A DNA stretch of 64,000 bases from Nelumbo lutea (GCA_022828595.1 JAKGHH010000003.1:106229583-106293582); one strand, 5' to 3'. Shown: positions 31,646-44,002, counted from the first letter of the stretch. Program-made: numbers and translations. Notes: generated by a model not told the origin, from the letters alone.

Positions 31646-33459
31646 AATATATGACAATTCAGTGAAAATAATGTGCTGAAACCAATACTAACAGATACAA
31701 TGATACATTATAAATTTTAAGTTTATAAGAGCACGTTTATTTAAATTGAATCAAATCGGATTAGGGGCGGATTCATAATCAATCCAATTACAATTCTATC
31801 AAATTTAGACTACTTTAATGTGATCAAATTTGAATTTGGACAATTGGATGCCATTTTCAACTTAATGGGTCATTCCATGTCAATTGATCTGGCATAAGTT
31901 CTTAAGTCCTGTTTGCTTTTCGGTAAGTTATTTGGGCAATTGTTTTTTCAGGAAAGACTTACCCCCTGATAAGTGTATTTACCCATGTTCTTTTATTCCT
32001 CAGATAAATAAGGTAATGATCATTTCATCCATAATAGTTCAGCATTGAAAGGGTAATTTTTGTTCCATTCAAGTGTTAGTGATTTTCTCCTTACCCACCT
32101 AGTCCCTGATCCCCATAAATCTGAAAAAAGAGCATGGGTTTTTTTTGTTATTGACCAATTTTTTTCCCTCTCAAAATCCAAAAAAAAAAATAGAACACCC
32201 CCCAAGGATTGAGGTGAGGGTCTTCAGTCTTCACTTCCCATCCTTGCCTCTGTTGATGGGCTATCCCTATTCCCTGTCTCTACCAAGGCAGTTTCCATCC
32301 CATTCCCACCAGGTTGGGGAGACTGGGTACTTACTTATTGGGGGAGTCCAGCTTCGATCAAAGTAAAGCACGTTCCAACAGCCTTATACAGCCTTACATT
32401 AAGAATATCTCTTTCAACCTGGGCCCATTTAAATTTTGACAGCAACCCAATCCGAACTCGCCTCAGTGCACCCCAAATTTACTAGAATTTTATTTGGTGC
32501 CCATCCAACCGGCCCGGCCCATTGCATACCCAAGTGAATTCCAGCCTAAACAATAAATTAATCATAACTAAGCTCGTAAGCCAATCCAAGACATGAAAGC
32601 ATTAAGAATTAATTTCTTGTCCATTATCACCTAAACTCTTCAACTGCCCTGTCTTGAACAAGAGTTTATTCTTTTTTCAATAGAAAGTGTGACACACAAA
32701 CCAACTCCCATATAAAAATAATAAAAGTTATTATTAGTTATGTATCATATAACCAAGTTGATTATTCTAATAGATTGTTTTGTTATTAGAGATCACTACT
32801 TTATAACCACTGCTCCACTTGCCAAATTAATTGTCAGGCAAGTCAATTGTGACGAGATTCACAGTAGTGGAAATCAAATCTCAAAATTTATAGTTGGCTG
32901 TATGATTCTAGCTGATTCTCTCCGATGGGAATCTTACATCATAGTCAGTCAGGATTATTGTTTAATTATTCTTTATAATTGCAACAACCAAAAGAAAAAA
33001 AAAAAGGAGAATGCACTTGTAGGGTTGGTCAATTTCTAGCTGATACTGAATAATTAAATTTTATTCGGGCACTTTGTCAGTGGAAACTAATTTATTTCAG
33101 CTCCCAAACTCAAAATCTTATCTGCAGAAATGAATATAATTTTTTCTCAATGGCGTATGAATATGATAGGTAGAAAATCGACAAGAGCGCTTTGATTTAA
33201 TTACTTTATTTTGGTGATTTGTATGTTATGAATGGAAGGAGATGGAAATTGACGTCCATAAAATGCAATTTTCCTTTGATGGCAACTAGTGAGGAAATTG
33301 TCATTGGGATGCAGATTTGGCTGCTTTTCATCTCATGAAATCCTAATCCTTGATCCTTTTCAAGACGTCTATTTTCTGTATTATTGTAGAATTGCCTAGA
33401 AAATGTTCATATGCATTCTTTAATGTGGAAAACGGATATTAGATGTAGGGGAGTATTGA
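31646..33459. other. Intergenic, nothing recognised
   Basis: AT-rich with a few short A- or T-runs and short frames without recognisable domains. About 32350-32415 has phrases (GCCTTACATTAAGAATATCTC) weakly like the foldback MITE family. Confidence 0.4.
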
Positions 33460-33575
33460 ACTCAAGGTCTTTAAAATCGAATCGGTCAGGGGTCCGGTTC
33501 CCAGTTGATGACCTGACCAATTTCTGTTTTTTCCGGTCTGACTGTACAGTCATGTCTGGTTTTGAAAACCATGAT
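33460..33575. mobile_element. Decayed copy of the CATGGTTTTCAAAACCGG MITE family
   Basis: Contains GGTCCGGTTCCCAGTTGATG and ends CTGGTTTTGAAAACCATG, the inverse of the family start seen at 63184. Confidence 0.5.
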
Positions 33576-34179
33576 TAAAATATTTCTCTACCTAACTCTA
33601 ACCATGATTATTAGAAGAATTCGAATCCTCTAAATCATTATCTAGAATATTTTTTTTCCCAGTGAGATAGTCATCTGATTGAGATGATTCTTTCGTTTTT
33701 TTTTTTTTTCATTTTAGATAAGTTTTCGAGATCAACTTGATATAAAGTTAGGTTTTTGGCTGATGTGTTACACTTATAATTGTATTTATTCTTGGACACT
33801 ATATTCAACATGTATTGGTTATGTATATAGGATGTATGTTTACGTGAGAGTGGAGAATGGTTATTTATCACAAACAAACACAGCCCAAGGGAACAACTAT
33901 GAGCCCCACACCTAGGAATGGTCATTTATGACCCGGCCCAGCATGTCCGGCTTGTAAATTTTTGTGCTCAGGCAGCCATAATTCTATCAAGTCCAGCTCA
34001 TCTCAGATTGTATCACATGTTGGTCAGGCTTGGTCGGCCCAACCACAACCCGAAAATTGTATGTATGTATAATATATATAGTATTATATCTTATATATTT
34101 GATATAATATCTTATGTATATGTATAGTATTTACATATATGGTATAATATAATATTTTATTATATATATATATATATAT
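33576..34179. other. Intergenic, nothing recognised
   Basis: AT-rich with a (TA)n run at 34158-34178. A GACCCGGCCCAGC-type stretch at 33930-34050 resembles common inverted-repeat element arms but has no partner that I can see. Confidence 0.4.
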
Positions 34180-34437
34180 CAATGTTTTTCAAACCGGATT
34201 AGATCGGAAAAACCGAAAATCAGTTATTGACCGGTTTGGGCGAAAACCATTGATTTAATCAACAAACTGCTGGTTTGGACAGTTAAACCATTTAAACCGT
34301 TGATACAAACAACAGTTTTGACGTTTTTTTTTATTTTTGTCAGAACGGGCTATTCCTTAGTTTGAACGGTCAGACCATTCAACCCAAAAACTGGACTCGT
34401 AAATAATTTGTTGTCTCATTCAATTTTAAAAACTTTG
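34180..34437. mobile_element. CATGGTTTTCAAAACCGG MITE family, second copy
   Basis: Left CAATGTTTTTCAAACCGG; right CAATTTTAAAAACTTTG. The internal order GACCGGTTTGGGCGAAAACC, AACCATTGAT, CAGTTTTGA, T-run, GTCAGAACGGGC, TTTGAACGGTCAGACC is the same as in the 63184 copy. It sits in a (TA)n run, so the target duplication is ambiguous. Confidence 0.65.
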
Positions 34438-34959
34438 ATATATATAATAAATTCATATGTACACAATAAATTTTTTATTTTTTAATTATAATTACAAAGT
34501 TAAATTAAAATCAACTTTAATTTTTAATTCATACGAGCCAACCCAATGTCTCTCGCAGCCCGACCCATGATCAATCCTACTACACCCCGTGATTTGTAAG
34601 CTACCCACCTGTGACATTAGCTCCCATGAATTGAGAGGCTGAGGTTTTAGTGGTCACATCGTAGTAGAAAGGCTGAGGTTTTTCATTTAAAGTGGTCACA
34701 TCGTAATAGAACCCTAGTTTGCATTTATTCATGTATTTAATAAATTTATTAAGTAGAGTTGAAACAGGAATCCGACTTGATCTCTTGTTAGGACCGAGTG
34801 GGTTGAATTACGGTCAGGATTGAGGTTTTGAGATATTGGATTGGGGTACATACGTACAGTTGATCTCATCCGAGCCAATCTAACCGTAGCCCAAGCCAAC
34901 TCAGATTGCACCTTCACTTTTTAAGTCTTTTAACAAGTACATCTCCACCATCAGTACAG

Positions 34960-35426
34960 TAACCCCCATTTGAGAGTACTTATTAGATAAATAAGTGCTT
35001 ATACTAATAAGCGCTTATAAGTGTTTGGTGAAAGTGGGCTTCTTTCAAATGGGATAATATAGATATTTTGAAAATTATATGACAGGGCAAGATGAATTCA
35101 GTTTCAGTCGGTGCAAGCCTGTGCTCATATCGTTGGAACAGCTTTTTGTAACTTTATATTGAAAATATCTCTCCATAAAATAAAGCATATAAGTATGAAG
35201 ATATTTTCAATGCAAGGATATAAAGGCTGTTCGAAGGAGCATTTGCACTGATCGAAGCCGAATTTGGACAAAATGGGCTAGAAAAGCAATAAGGCTTAAT
35301 TTCTGTATAATCATTCATTAGGGCTTATTTCCCAAACACATATAATTGTTTATTGGTGTAGTACCGTCTTATAATAAGTTATTTTTTCACGAAGTGCTTA
35401 AAAATAAGCAGTCCAAACGGGGGCTA
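34960..35426. mobile_element. MITE with TARCCCCCRTTTGR ends, carrying a nested foldback-like segment
   Basis: Left TAACCCCCATTTGAGAGTAC; the reverse complement of the right end is TAGCCCCCGTTTGGACTGCT, continuing into TTATT on both arms. At about 35085-35270 lies a segment with TTATATTGAAAATATCTC and GAAGATATTTTCAATGCAA arms, similar to the weaker members of the foldback family. Confidence 0.5.
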
Positions 35427-36376
35427 TGTAACTATTTACAAGTAAACAAGCTCTGAAAGTAGTGTTCTGACGTGGGTTGTATTGGCCCATGTAAGTCTCA
35501 TGTATTAGCGTGTTTGCTCTTGATTGGTTATGTAGCGCATTAGTCATTATACACGTCTGTGTTCACAGCAGATTTCAATGCACAAGAGATGTTATTCTAG
35601 CCAAGTAGCCAGTGGACCAGAGAATCCCTTATCTGATGCGAGGGTGACGTGGAATGAGTTGACAAAAGTTACACCTTCGAATCATGGCGACAACTGGACC
35701 ATTTATAATTAAATTAATTGGTTAACAAATAAACAGATTTAGAAGAAAAAATAGATATGCATTTACATTTAGCTAAGTGGACAGATCACCTGATATAAAG
35801 GGCAAAGTTGGTCTTTCACTTGTTTAGTTGCAGTTATCAAGAGACGAGCCACCACCCTCAAGTCACAATCTCTCGTGGCAGTGGCTGACTAGCCCCTCCA
35901 CCTCAGTTGTGGTGGTGCATATTGTCAAGGTTGAAAGTGGAAAATTGAAATTGACTTGTGACATTGCCTTAATTTCTTGATAGAAAAATAAGAGAGAGAC
36001 AGAGCTCTTAAGAAGTTTTGTGAAATCTGTTAAGAATCTACCTCAACTTGCTGCTTCTATCAAACAAAAAAGAAGCATTACATTCGTAACTCTCGGCTTT
36101 GTTTATTTGTTGATATTTTGTAAAGGTAAATTGGTTAATCGAGTACTTGACAAACTTTTTCATATTATAATGTTGTTATAATGAGTCCCATGGAAATATC
36201 GGTTATTTAATACTCTCCTAGAGGGTGAATAAGCTGTCGAAAACATTAGTACTCTTCCACCTCTATCTTTATCTGAATATAAGTGGAAGTGCAACCAAAC
36301 CCTGGCATCGATAGTTATTTGGGCAAATTTTGTCGGGGTAAACGTGTTACTTTGATACTAATAGATAAAGGAGACC
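35427..36376. other. Intergenic, nothing recognised
   Basis: No coding frame, RNA gene or paired repeat found. Confidence 0.4.
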
Positions 36377-36652
36377 TTAAAGGTAAGTTTGAGAGTGCTT
36401 AAAAATAAGTGTTTGTTTGAATAGTCATTTATTTTGAGTTGAGACCACAGCAATAAGCCCAAATAAATGCTTATTCTTGAAAAAAAGCACTTATATGAAA
36501 AACTCATATTTTGAGTTTATTTTTAAGTGCTTACTTTCTTTTTGACCTGATTTAGCCCATCACGTCATTTTGAAAATTCCCTTGTTTGGAATAAATGCTT
36601 TTAGAATAAACACTTATTCCATAAGCACTCCCAGACTCTACCTTTATTATTG
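36377..36652. mobile_element. MITE with AAAGGTARRKTTGRGAGTGCTTA ends
   Basis: Left AAAGGTAAGTTTGAGAGTGC; the reverse complement of the right end is AAAGGTAGAGTCTGGGAGTG. Both arms continue with CTTAxxxAATAAGTGTTT. About 275 bp and non-coding. It resembles the element at 34960 in its AATAAGCACTT text, so the two may be related. Confidence 0.5.
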
Positions 36653-36808
36653 CAAAGTATAGGACATGGATGTTAGGTATAGAAGACCTCAAAATCCGGA
36701 AAAAGAAAATGACTCAAACAAACAACCAATGCTACCACCCTCTTGTCCTCTTCCCAAGTTGTTTTTCGGTGAAAGAGACAAAAGTGGCAACCTAACTCCC
36801 CGGATCCG

Positions 36809-36842
36809 AGCTTGGGCTTGGGCTTGGGCTTGGGCTTGGGCT
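36809..36842 (+). repeat. (GGGCTT)n minisatellite
   Basis: Five successive GCTTGG units. Short frames on both strands across it give artificial Ala-Trp or Lys-Pro repeats and are not genes. Confidence 0.85.
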
Positions 36843-37221
36843 CCATCTCATCCCAATGGTGGATCATAAAAACTCCTGTGGACTTGAGATACTCCCTCTT
36901 TCTTGGTGCAAGGTTTGCTTGTTGTATAGTGTATACGGCATCTTATATGCAAATCTATGACTATTCCGACACTAGTCATAGATTTGCATTGATGAATGCA
37001 CACATGAAGGCCAGATGTCGAGGTTTGATTGCATACAAAAATTAACAAAACACTGTGTACAGCAAGCTCTGTCGTTTGTGCAGTGCAGACGGCAGACTCC
37101 CCCAAATCAGTCACCTTGCTTGCCTCTTTCGATACCATATTGCATCTGCATTTACGAGGCACACCCTCCAAAGCTCCCTTTGTTCTTCTTCCATCTGCAG
37201 ATTCTATACATTTTTTCTTGC

Positions 37222-37541
37222 CACGTGGAAAGCTTATTTTGCTTTCATTGACAAGTGTCCACTTCAACACATGGCCCAAAAGCTTAGGAATTACGATTCC
37301 TGCTGGGCTGCTCATTCAGTACGCCAATATCTCGGACTCGGATGTTAAAATGACCATTATGGGCCTAGATCTTGAGAATCTTGCCGTTGCCGGGGTTGGA
37401 TTTGTAATTTACGAAAGATTTTAGGAGCATTTATATCTCATTTGGATAGGAAAGAAGGGCACTTTCGTACTCCACCTTTCAGGAGGAAGGGATGCTTCAC
37501 GTGACGACAGGTTTTATGTTCCTACTATAATACGCCACGTG
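37222..37541 (+). promoter_or_regulatory. G-box cluster upstream of the DRM1/ARP family gene
   Basis: CACGTG occurs at 37222-37227, 37498-37503 (with CACGTGAC) and 37536-37541 (GCCACGTGGT, a strong ABRE/G-box form). A related TGTCACGTCG lies near 37566. Such boxes bind bZIP and bHLH factors in ABA and light responses. The two nearest lie 220-270 bases upstream of the start codon. A role here is inferred from position. Confidence 0.5.
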
Positions 37542-37763
37542 GTATTCTTACCTCAAAGTGCCTTGTCACGTCGATCTTATCTTTTAATTCCTAAAACGTA
37601 ATTTTCACATCTCTAGCCTCATCATCAACTACTCATATTCTCATCGACGGTCCAAACTCCTCTCATCCCCCAAGATCTGCTCGACGTTTAACGCCCAGCT
37701 CATCTTTAAATATCGGTGGCTTCTGTGTTGTCCAAAGTCTCGGAGTTTCGCTGGAGTGTCACC

Positions 37764-38804
37764 ATGGGGCTTTTGGACAAGCTTTGGGATGACACCCTCG
37801 CTGGTCCGCTGCCGGATAACGGCCTTGGGAAGCTTCGGAAACCTTCTGCCTTCAGCTTCCGGTCTAACTCCGGCAAGGGTATGCCTGTGTTGTGCCCCTG
37901 CAACTCGATAAAAAAGATTTTTTTTTTTACTTAATCCGTCAACTCTGTAAAAGTCACTAGAAATCGAGGCCACTCGGGTTAATTTCTCAAAAGAAATTTA
38001 AATTTCATTTAAATTACACAGGCTTTTTTTGTTGTAATGTCTACTGTTCAGATCTCATGGATTTGGGCACGTTAACCAAGATTTCATGTATATCTCCTTC
38101 GATCTTTAACTCTGGTGTTTTGGCGGCAGACTCGGATGTGGGAAGAGGGAGATCTTATGGTGATGATTCAACTGATGAGGCAATTAGGGTTACGCGCAGC
38201 ATCATGATTATAAAACCTCCTGGAAACCTAACAGTCGACAACGGATCGCCGCCGGTTTCACCAGCTGGATCTACTCCTCCGGTGTCTCCATTTTCCGGTA
38301 AGCTCACAGCGTCCCCCCCCCCCCCCCCAAACACCGATAACACCCCTGATAGGAAAGTTGGAGCATCAAGAATCTAGAAATATCTAAGATATAATGTCGT
38401 GGGCATTTTCATCATATGATTTTATGGTTTTTAAGAACGGATTCATGGAAAAGACAGAAAAATCCCTGTCAACAGTCAACGTCATTCATGGTGTGCATGG
38501 ATAGGGCTAACCGGCTTAGGTGCCGGTAGCCAATTGTAGTGGAATTCCACGTCCTCCTTTGTCGAGTTGTGTCTGACGCTCCGACTGACTGTGAATATGT
38601 ATTTTACCGGTGAACTCTTATGTTGGCTACCAGCGCATTTTAGCGCGAGTGAGAATGAAACAAGGATGATGAGCTGATAGATGTGTGATGTGATGAACAG
38701 GTAGCAGAGGCTCAAATCGGTTTCGACGAAGGTCTATGTCGGATGCGTACGAAAGAAGGAAAGAAAGCGGAACCAGGATCCTTGCTGGTCCTTATGATAC
38801 GTGA
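37764..38804 (+). CDS. DRMH3: Dormancy/auxin-associated (DRM1/ARP) family protein, three exons
   Basis: Exons 37764-37878, 38130-38297 and 38701-38804 join with all phases kept (GT donors at 37879 and 38298, AG acceptors at 38129 and 38700), giving 128 residues. The start MGLLDKLWDDTLAGPLPDNG is the family signature. It is followed by GLGKLRKPSAFSFR, TRSIMIIKPPG, the Ser/Pro block SPAGSTPPVSPFSG, and a basic tail FRRRSMSDAYERR. The order fits Arabidopsis DRM homologue 3 (At1g56220). Proteins of this family are small, largely disordered and linked by expression to dormancy, sugar and auxin; their biochemical role is unknown. An in-frame ATG at 37716 would add 16 residues not seen in the family. 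A TTTAAATA box lies at 37705. Confidence 0.88.
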
Positions 38805-39069
38805 GACGCGATGTGCTAATGTAGACGACAAAGTACGTAGTATGGGACGACGACTGAACAATCAAAGAGCCATGACGGAATAGCTGTTAATTGTTTTGTA
38901 ATCGTGCTTGTGTATGTCTGGGCAATCCCGTCGGTCCTGTATATAGTAGTAATTGCATCGTGTCTTGTCATGTCGGTCAGTGTATGCTTTTTGTTTGTTT
39001 CTCTGGTGCTGTACACAGGAACTAGAAATTTAGAAGAAGAAGAAGAAGGGGAAGTACCGGGAGATAGCT

Positions 39070-39480
39070 AGAGGTTGTTTGTTTGTTGGTTTTTATTAAG
39101 GTTCAATGAACAAGATGGCAGTTTTCTGGTTTTAGTACTCTTTTATTGTGCTCAGTGGTTGCCTTATTAAAATGGGTTTCTGGGTTTCATTTCATTTTGG
39201 CTGGGTTGTATAGATGGTAAGGATAGCCGCAGCCTGCAGCGGTGCAACTGTGGGAGGAGGCTTATGGAGAATTGTCTGCTAAAGGTCGAACAAAATGAGA
39301 TAAGCTGAGAGAGAAAACTATAGACGAGGAGTGAGAATGTGGTAGATCATGATTTCATGAATGAATTATGAGTCATACCTATTTTTTGTGGGCCAAAGAT
39401 ACGGTAAAAGTGCGACGATAACAAATCGATCGAGTGGGCGATGGCTGGCGGGTACTGTTATACTGTTTCTGGGAGTTTAA
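39070..39480 (+). repeat. Segmental duplication, copy 1 (downstream of the DRM1/ARP gene)
   Basis: This stretch, from about AACAAGATGGCAGTTTTCTG through GCAGCCTGCAGCGGTGCAAC to ATCGATCGAGTGGGCGATGG, recurs at about 44325-44820 with scattered differences and one MITE insertion. It may include the end of the gene's 3' UTR. Confidence 0.8.
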
Positions 39481-39689
39481 ATCAGCCCCCCACAACATCC
39501 CTGCCGTGTATTGTGAATATCTTCTGATAATGATGTCTAAACTCGTATATTTTGGAAATTCAGTAGATTAAGTTTAAAGTATAGGGTATTAATTTATAAT
39601 TTTTTCAAAAAGAATTTATATAAATGCATACCGTTGATTTTGGAAAAAAATGGATTTGTTTTAGAGAAAATTTATGAGAAAGATCTGAT

Positions 39690-39825
39690 ATGGAAAGAGT
39701 TTTGATCAATCAAAATCCACTCATGAATTTTGATAAACAACACCTGATTCACTACCACGTTAACAATTCCAGCTCATTAATCAATTGTTTCTTTGGATAT
39801 TATATCTTTTCTATATTATAGTCGA
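39690..39825 (+). repeat. Dispersed repeat shared with 1605-1735
   Basis: GAAAGAGTTTTGATCAATCA ... TTGATAAACAACACCTGATT ... ATTATATCTTTTCTATATTA follows the same order as the segment near 1.6 kb. Confidence 0.5.
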
Positions 39826-39829
39826 ACCC

Positions 39830-40888
39830 TTTGTTTTAATATGTTTGGTCGGATTGGACCAGTGGTCTATAGGGGTGTTCTATAGTACTTTGTATAGGAT
39901 TCAGATATCCTTATTTCAGGTCTTTAGATCCCCCCATCCAATCCAAAAGGATCCGATCTTATATGTATTATTTATAAATATGTTGTTTATATTACATTTT
40001 TATAAATTTTTATATTATTTATTTTTATAAAAAAACGTATATATATGACAAAATTAGCTAAAAATGCTTATGTTTCTTGCTTTTCTTTATTTAAATTGTT
40101 ATATTTTCTTTTTTAATATTTTATTATTGTTTTTAAATAAAATTGGGTCAGATCAGATTCAGACATCTAGCATTTTGATTGAATTCAAATTCGAACCAAT
40201 ATTTATAAATTGGATATTTGGATCGAATGATTTGAATCTGATCGATCCGTTTGCATCCTTGGTGGTTCATCATGGTCCTTCCAGGTTGTGGGAGCTTTAG
40301 ACTGCAACATGCACCATGTGTCACCAACCTAAAGCACCTCATGAAACTTAAGGGGTGTCATACAATATGGATGTTTTTTGTTTTTATTTGTTTTTAGAAT
40401 CGCCACATCAACAAAAGATAAAAATATTTTATTGAAGTTAAAAAGAAGTTAATTTTGTTTTGGGAAGTAATATGTGTTTTTAGAACCAACAAAATATTGG
40501 TTTTTAAAACAAAAACATGTTTTCTAATATGGAAATTATATGATTTGTAGAACATGATGTTGAAAAATCATATGAAAACATATTTTTGGTTTCAGTTTTG
40601 AAAACAAAAATGCATGTACACAACAAAGAATATGTCTCTTATATTTTGTTTTAAGAAACAAACTATTTTTAAACAAGATATCATTTTGATTTATTTATTT
40701 ATTTATTTGGAAGTAGCAACAAGAAAAACAATTCACATTGTAAAGCATCCCCCTTAAACGATTGCTTGATCTCAATTTATTGACCCACAGGCGAATTTGA
40801 TAGTAAGGGTTAGAGCGGGACACAGGAGGAACTGGTACCATGCAAATGGAGTACCTCGAACCTGATGATAGACAGCCCATTTGAAAAT
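39830..40888. other. Intergenic, nothing recognised
   Basis: AT-rich, with runs such as TTTATTTATTTATTTATTTG (40690). No gene seen. Confidence 0.4.
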
Positions 40889-40889
40889 G

Positions 40890-41023
40890 GGATCTGCTCC
40901 TCACAAATGGGTGCCTCACAGACATATCCACCGTGCATTGGGAACATCTCCCATGAATAACAATTAATAAATAAGGGAGATGTTCCCAATCGATGATAGG
41001 ATGTGCGTGTGAGAAGCAGATCC
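40890..41023. mobile_element. Foldback MITE (GGATCTGCTCC family), best-preserved copy
   Basis: 134 bp. Outer arms GGATCTGCTCCTCACA and GTGAGAAGCAGATCC; inner arms TTGGGAACATCTCCC and GGGAGATGTTCCCAA around an AT spacer (ATGAATAACAATTAATAAAT). Read as RNA it would form a long two-part hairpin. Confidence 0.7.
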
Positions 41024-41384
41024 GGTCTCCGGGGAAGAGTGATTGTAAAATGTTTTGGTTGTTTGGCTATTGTTGTTTTTTCGGAAAGACACAGCTTGTT
41101 TATTATTTTTAAGAGGAGATTTTGAATAAAGGAAAGAGCTCAATACTATGTATTCATTAAAATTGATTGCACGTTAAAGTGTATTTTTCTATTTAATTAA
41201 ATATATTTTTAACATTTTACAAGATGTGAATCAAAATCATTGATTCATGAGTTTTGCTATACGGTGTGGTGGATGCATTGTAGATTTTGCTTAAAAGAAA
41301 AGAAAAAGTTGTGTTTATTTAAACGAGTTCTTATATGGTAGTGGATTAAAGAGGAAGGAAAAAATGAATTTGGATTGAATCCTC

Positions 41385-41520
41385 GCAAAACAGTCCTCAC
41401 ACCGTTTTTACAGCCTTTTTGCATCCGTGTATTGAAAATATCTCCCTACTCATATTTGTTTATTCATGAACAGCTGCAAGCTAGGAGCTGTGAGGGCAAT
41501 GTGAGAACGATTTTTGAGAA
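41385..41520. mobile_element. Diverged foldback MITE-like segment
   Basis: CAGTCCTCACACCG and TGTGAGGGCAATGTGAGAAC arms, with GTATTGAAAATATCTCCC and TTTATTCATGAA inside. Similar in plan to the foldback family but the inner right arm is lost. Confidence 0.35.
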
Positions 41521-42005
41521 CTGAATCCAAATTTGCAAAAAAAAAAAAAAAAAGGGAAGAGAAGAAGCAAAATTTGGGGGGATTAAGGGTTAGTTTATTA
41601 ATTAATTTATTTACTTTACAAGCGGAGATCTTAGAGTCACGTTGGACCCAGTTGATTGCTTTGGATGGATTGTGTATCGTTGGTGGGGAACAACACTAGC
41701 GTTTGGTTCCTTTTATAGTGGAATAAAAGCTCCTTTCATTCATCGGTTGATAAGCCATTACACATTTATATGATAAGTTTTATCCAAATATTTATAATGT
41801 GTTTTTGATACTTTGCTATATTAGTATTAAGTATCTGTGTTGCATGTAAAATTTTTTTCATATTAATTACTTGAATTTTAGATATATCATAGTTAAGATA
41901 GAAATTGAAAATTAACAAAAGTAACAATCTTATTAAAAATAAACTTAAATGCTTATAGCAAATGTGCATACACATTGCACATGCAAATTTTAAATTACAT
42001 GAACA

Positions 42006-42006
<1 letters not shown>

Positions 42007-42047
<41 letters not shown>

Positions 42048-42085
42048 GTTGTTGTTGTTGTTGCTGTTGTTGTTGTTATTATTAT
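42007..42085 (+). repeat. (ATT)n/(GTT)n microsatellite
   Basis: A long run of ATT, then TTG/GTT triplets, then ATT again. Confidence 0.9.
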
Positions 42086-43770
42086 TAAATTTTGTATTTC
42101 ATTTCTGTCATAAATAAAAATATTTTTTATTTAACATGATGAATATATAACATTAAAAATGTTTCCAAATGTTTTCGACAAATTTCTGTACTTTTTTATT
42201 TTATTATGTACTATCTTTTTCTAATTTTTTCTTATTCAATTGTGACATCATGAGTTTCTTTGAAAAGTTGGATCATTGACGCAACATCTAGATAAGAAAA
42301 TAGCTTTGCTTTCAGATTATTTTTAAACTATATAGTTTATCTATATTTTATAAATAAATTTTTACTTATTACACTTGATTTTTGTTTGACATAATTAATA
42401 TATTTTTTATATATTCTTTTAATTACTTGTACCCTTTTATTTTTTAAAGATTTATTGTTTAACTATCATATCACCGATTAATCCATTTGACCCAAACCAC
42501 TAACCCATAAACTAAAAAGGAAAATAACTTGATTTTTAAGTTCACATTAAATTTTGTATTATATCTCCATCATTGGTAACATTATTTCTTATATATAATT
42601 CTTCTTTTTGTTCAATAAAATGATTTTATAATATTTGATATGTACCTAATACTTTATTTTTTATAAATATATAACATTAAATATGTGCCCAATTTTTTTT
42701 TGTGATTCTTTGTATTTTTTATTTTTAAATTTTTTATTATTTGATTATGGATTCATTTCATTTCTAAGTTGATTTTAAATTTGATATTCCATTTTCATCA
42801 TTAATATATAAAACTACTTATATTTCATACTTATTTTTGTTTAGTGTAATGAATATAGAATATCAGAAATATGCCCAATTCTTTTTATTATTTTGCATTA
42901 TATATTTTAATTTTTATTATTGAATTATGGTATTATTTGTTAATCTATTTGACCCTAAATGGTTTATAGCTTACCTGCCACCAGGAGAGAAGAAAATGGT
43001 TTTTTTTTAAATTACTTTTCAAAATATTTATTTTTATACTAATAAAATTAATATTATAGATTTAATTGTTATAATTTAATGATGAGAAAAAAATATATCT
43101 TAAATGTACGATTTAATGAGATAATATAACTTATGTATGAAATTTAACAAGAGAGAATGGGAAAATATTTTTATTTCCAATTGGTTTTAAATTTTATATT
43201 CTATTTCCATAATTAATAAAACATTTCTTATTTATCATACTTATTATTGTTTAATATGTCAAATATATGATGTTAAAAATGTTCTCATTTTTTTTAAATT
43301 TTTTATATATTTTTTTGCATTTTATATATGTTTGAATTTTATTATTTAATTGTAGCAACATGGATTTGCCCATTTGACCCAAAATGGTTTAATTTCTTAT
43401 CATGACCTAGATGAAAACACTATTTTTTCATTTAGATTTCAAAAGTATAAGTTTTTATGCTATTGGAATTATTTATTTATTATATATGAATTTAATTAAT
43501 AAACTTTAATGATAAAAAGAAACAAAAATATCTTAAATATATGATTCAATGAAGGTAAATTCAAGTTAATACCTTAAGTATTAGATTTAATAAGAGATAA
43601 TTAAATGAATTAAATATCTTAAAACTACTCATTTAATATGAATAACCAATTATCCTATTTGTCCTCATTTTTTTATTAATAAATTAAAATATAGAGGAGT
43701 AAACTTTATCCTTAGAAAATTTCAAAAATATTCTTGAGACTATTTGTGCTTTTTAAAGTAGTATAGATAT
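42086..43770 (+). repeat. AT-rich dispersed repeat family, locus 3: tandem array
   Basis: At least four to five degenerate units in tandem. Markers recur: the 'ttccatcattaata' start at about 42103, 42562, 42796 and 43211; 'cacttatttttgttta' types at about 42380, 42830 and 43240; 'catttgaccc' at 42486, 42946 and 43373. Spacing varies from about 230 to 430 bases because of deletions. The right end with 'agttaatacctta' (43564) matches loci 1 and 2. No coding content. Confidence 0.6.
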
Positions 43771-44002
43771 CTACCCTATCATTAGAGCTTTCCTTGTTGT
43801 TAGTGCAAATTTGAACCACGTTTAAAATTTATATGCAGTTTGGTTTTGCATGCACTTGATTTGCATTATTGTCTGATATAATATTTTTATTTTTTTAATC
43901 TTATTTGCTTCCATGTAGCATGTAAATTTACATTACAAAAAATCAATACAAAATTTGCACCATTTTCTTCTCTCATATAAAGCAAGGACCACATCACCAA
44001 TT

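Noticed and set aside
36848..37424. Several overlapping frames on both strands (up to 155 residues)
   Set aside because: No domain or family pattern; one runs across the GGGCTT minisatellite, and they lie in the upstream region of the DRM1/ARP gene.
38057..38377. Open frame beginning at an ATG before exon 2 of the DRM1/ARP gene
   Set aside because: Same frame as exon 2, but its first part is intron 1; the three-exon model matches the protein family from its true start.
42007..42085. Regular short repeats that might suggest a CRISPR-like array
   Set aside because: Plain trinucleotide microsatellite in a plant genome; no spacers.
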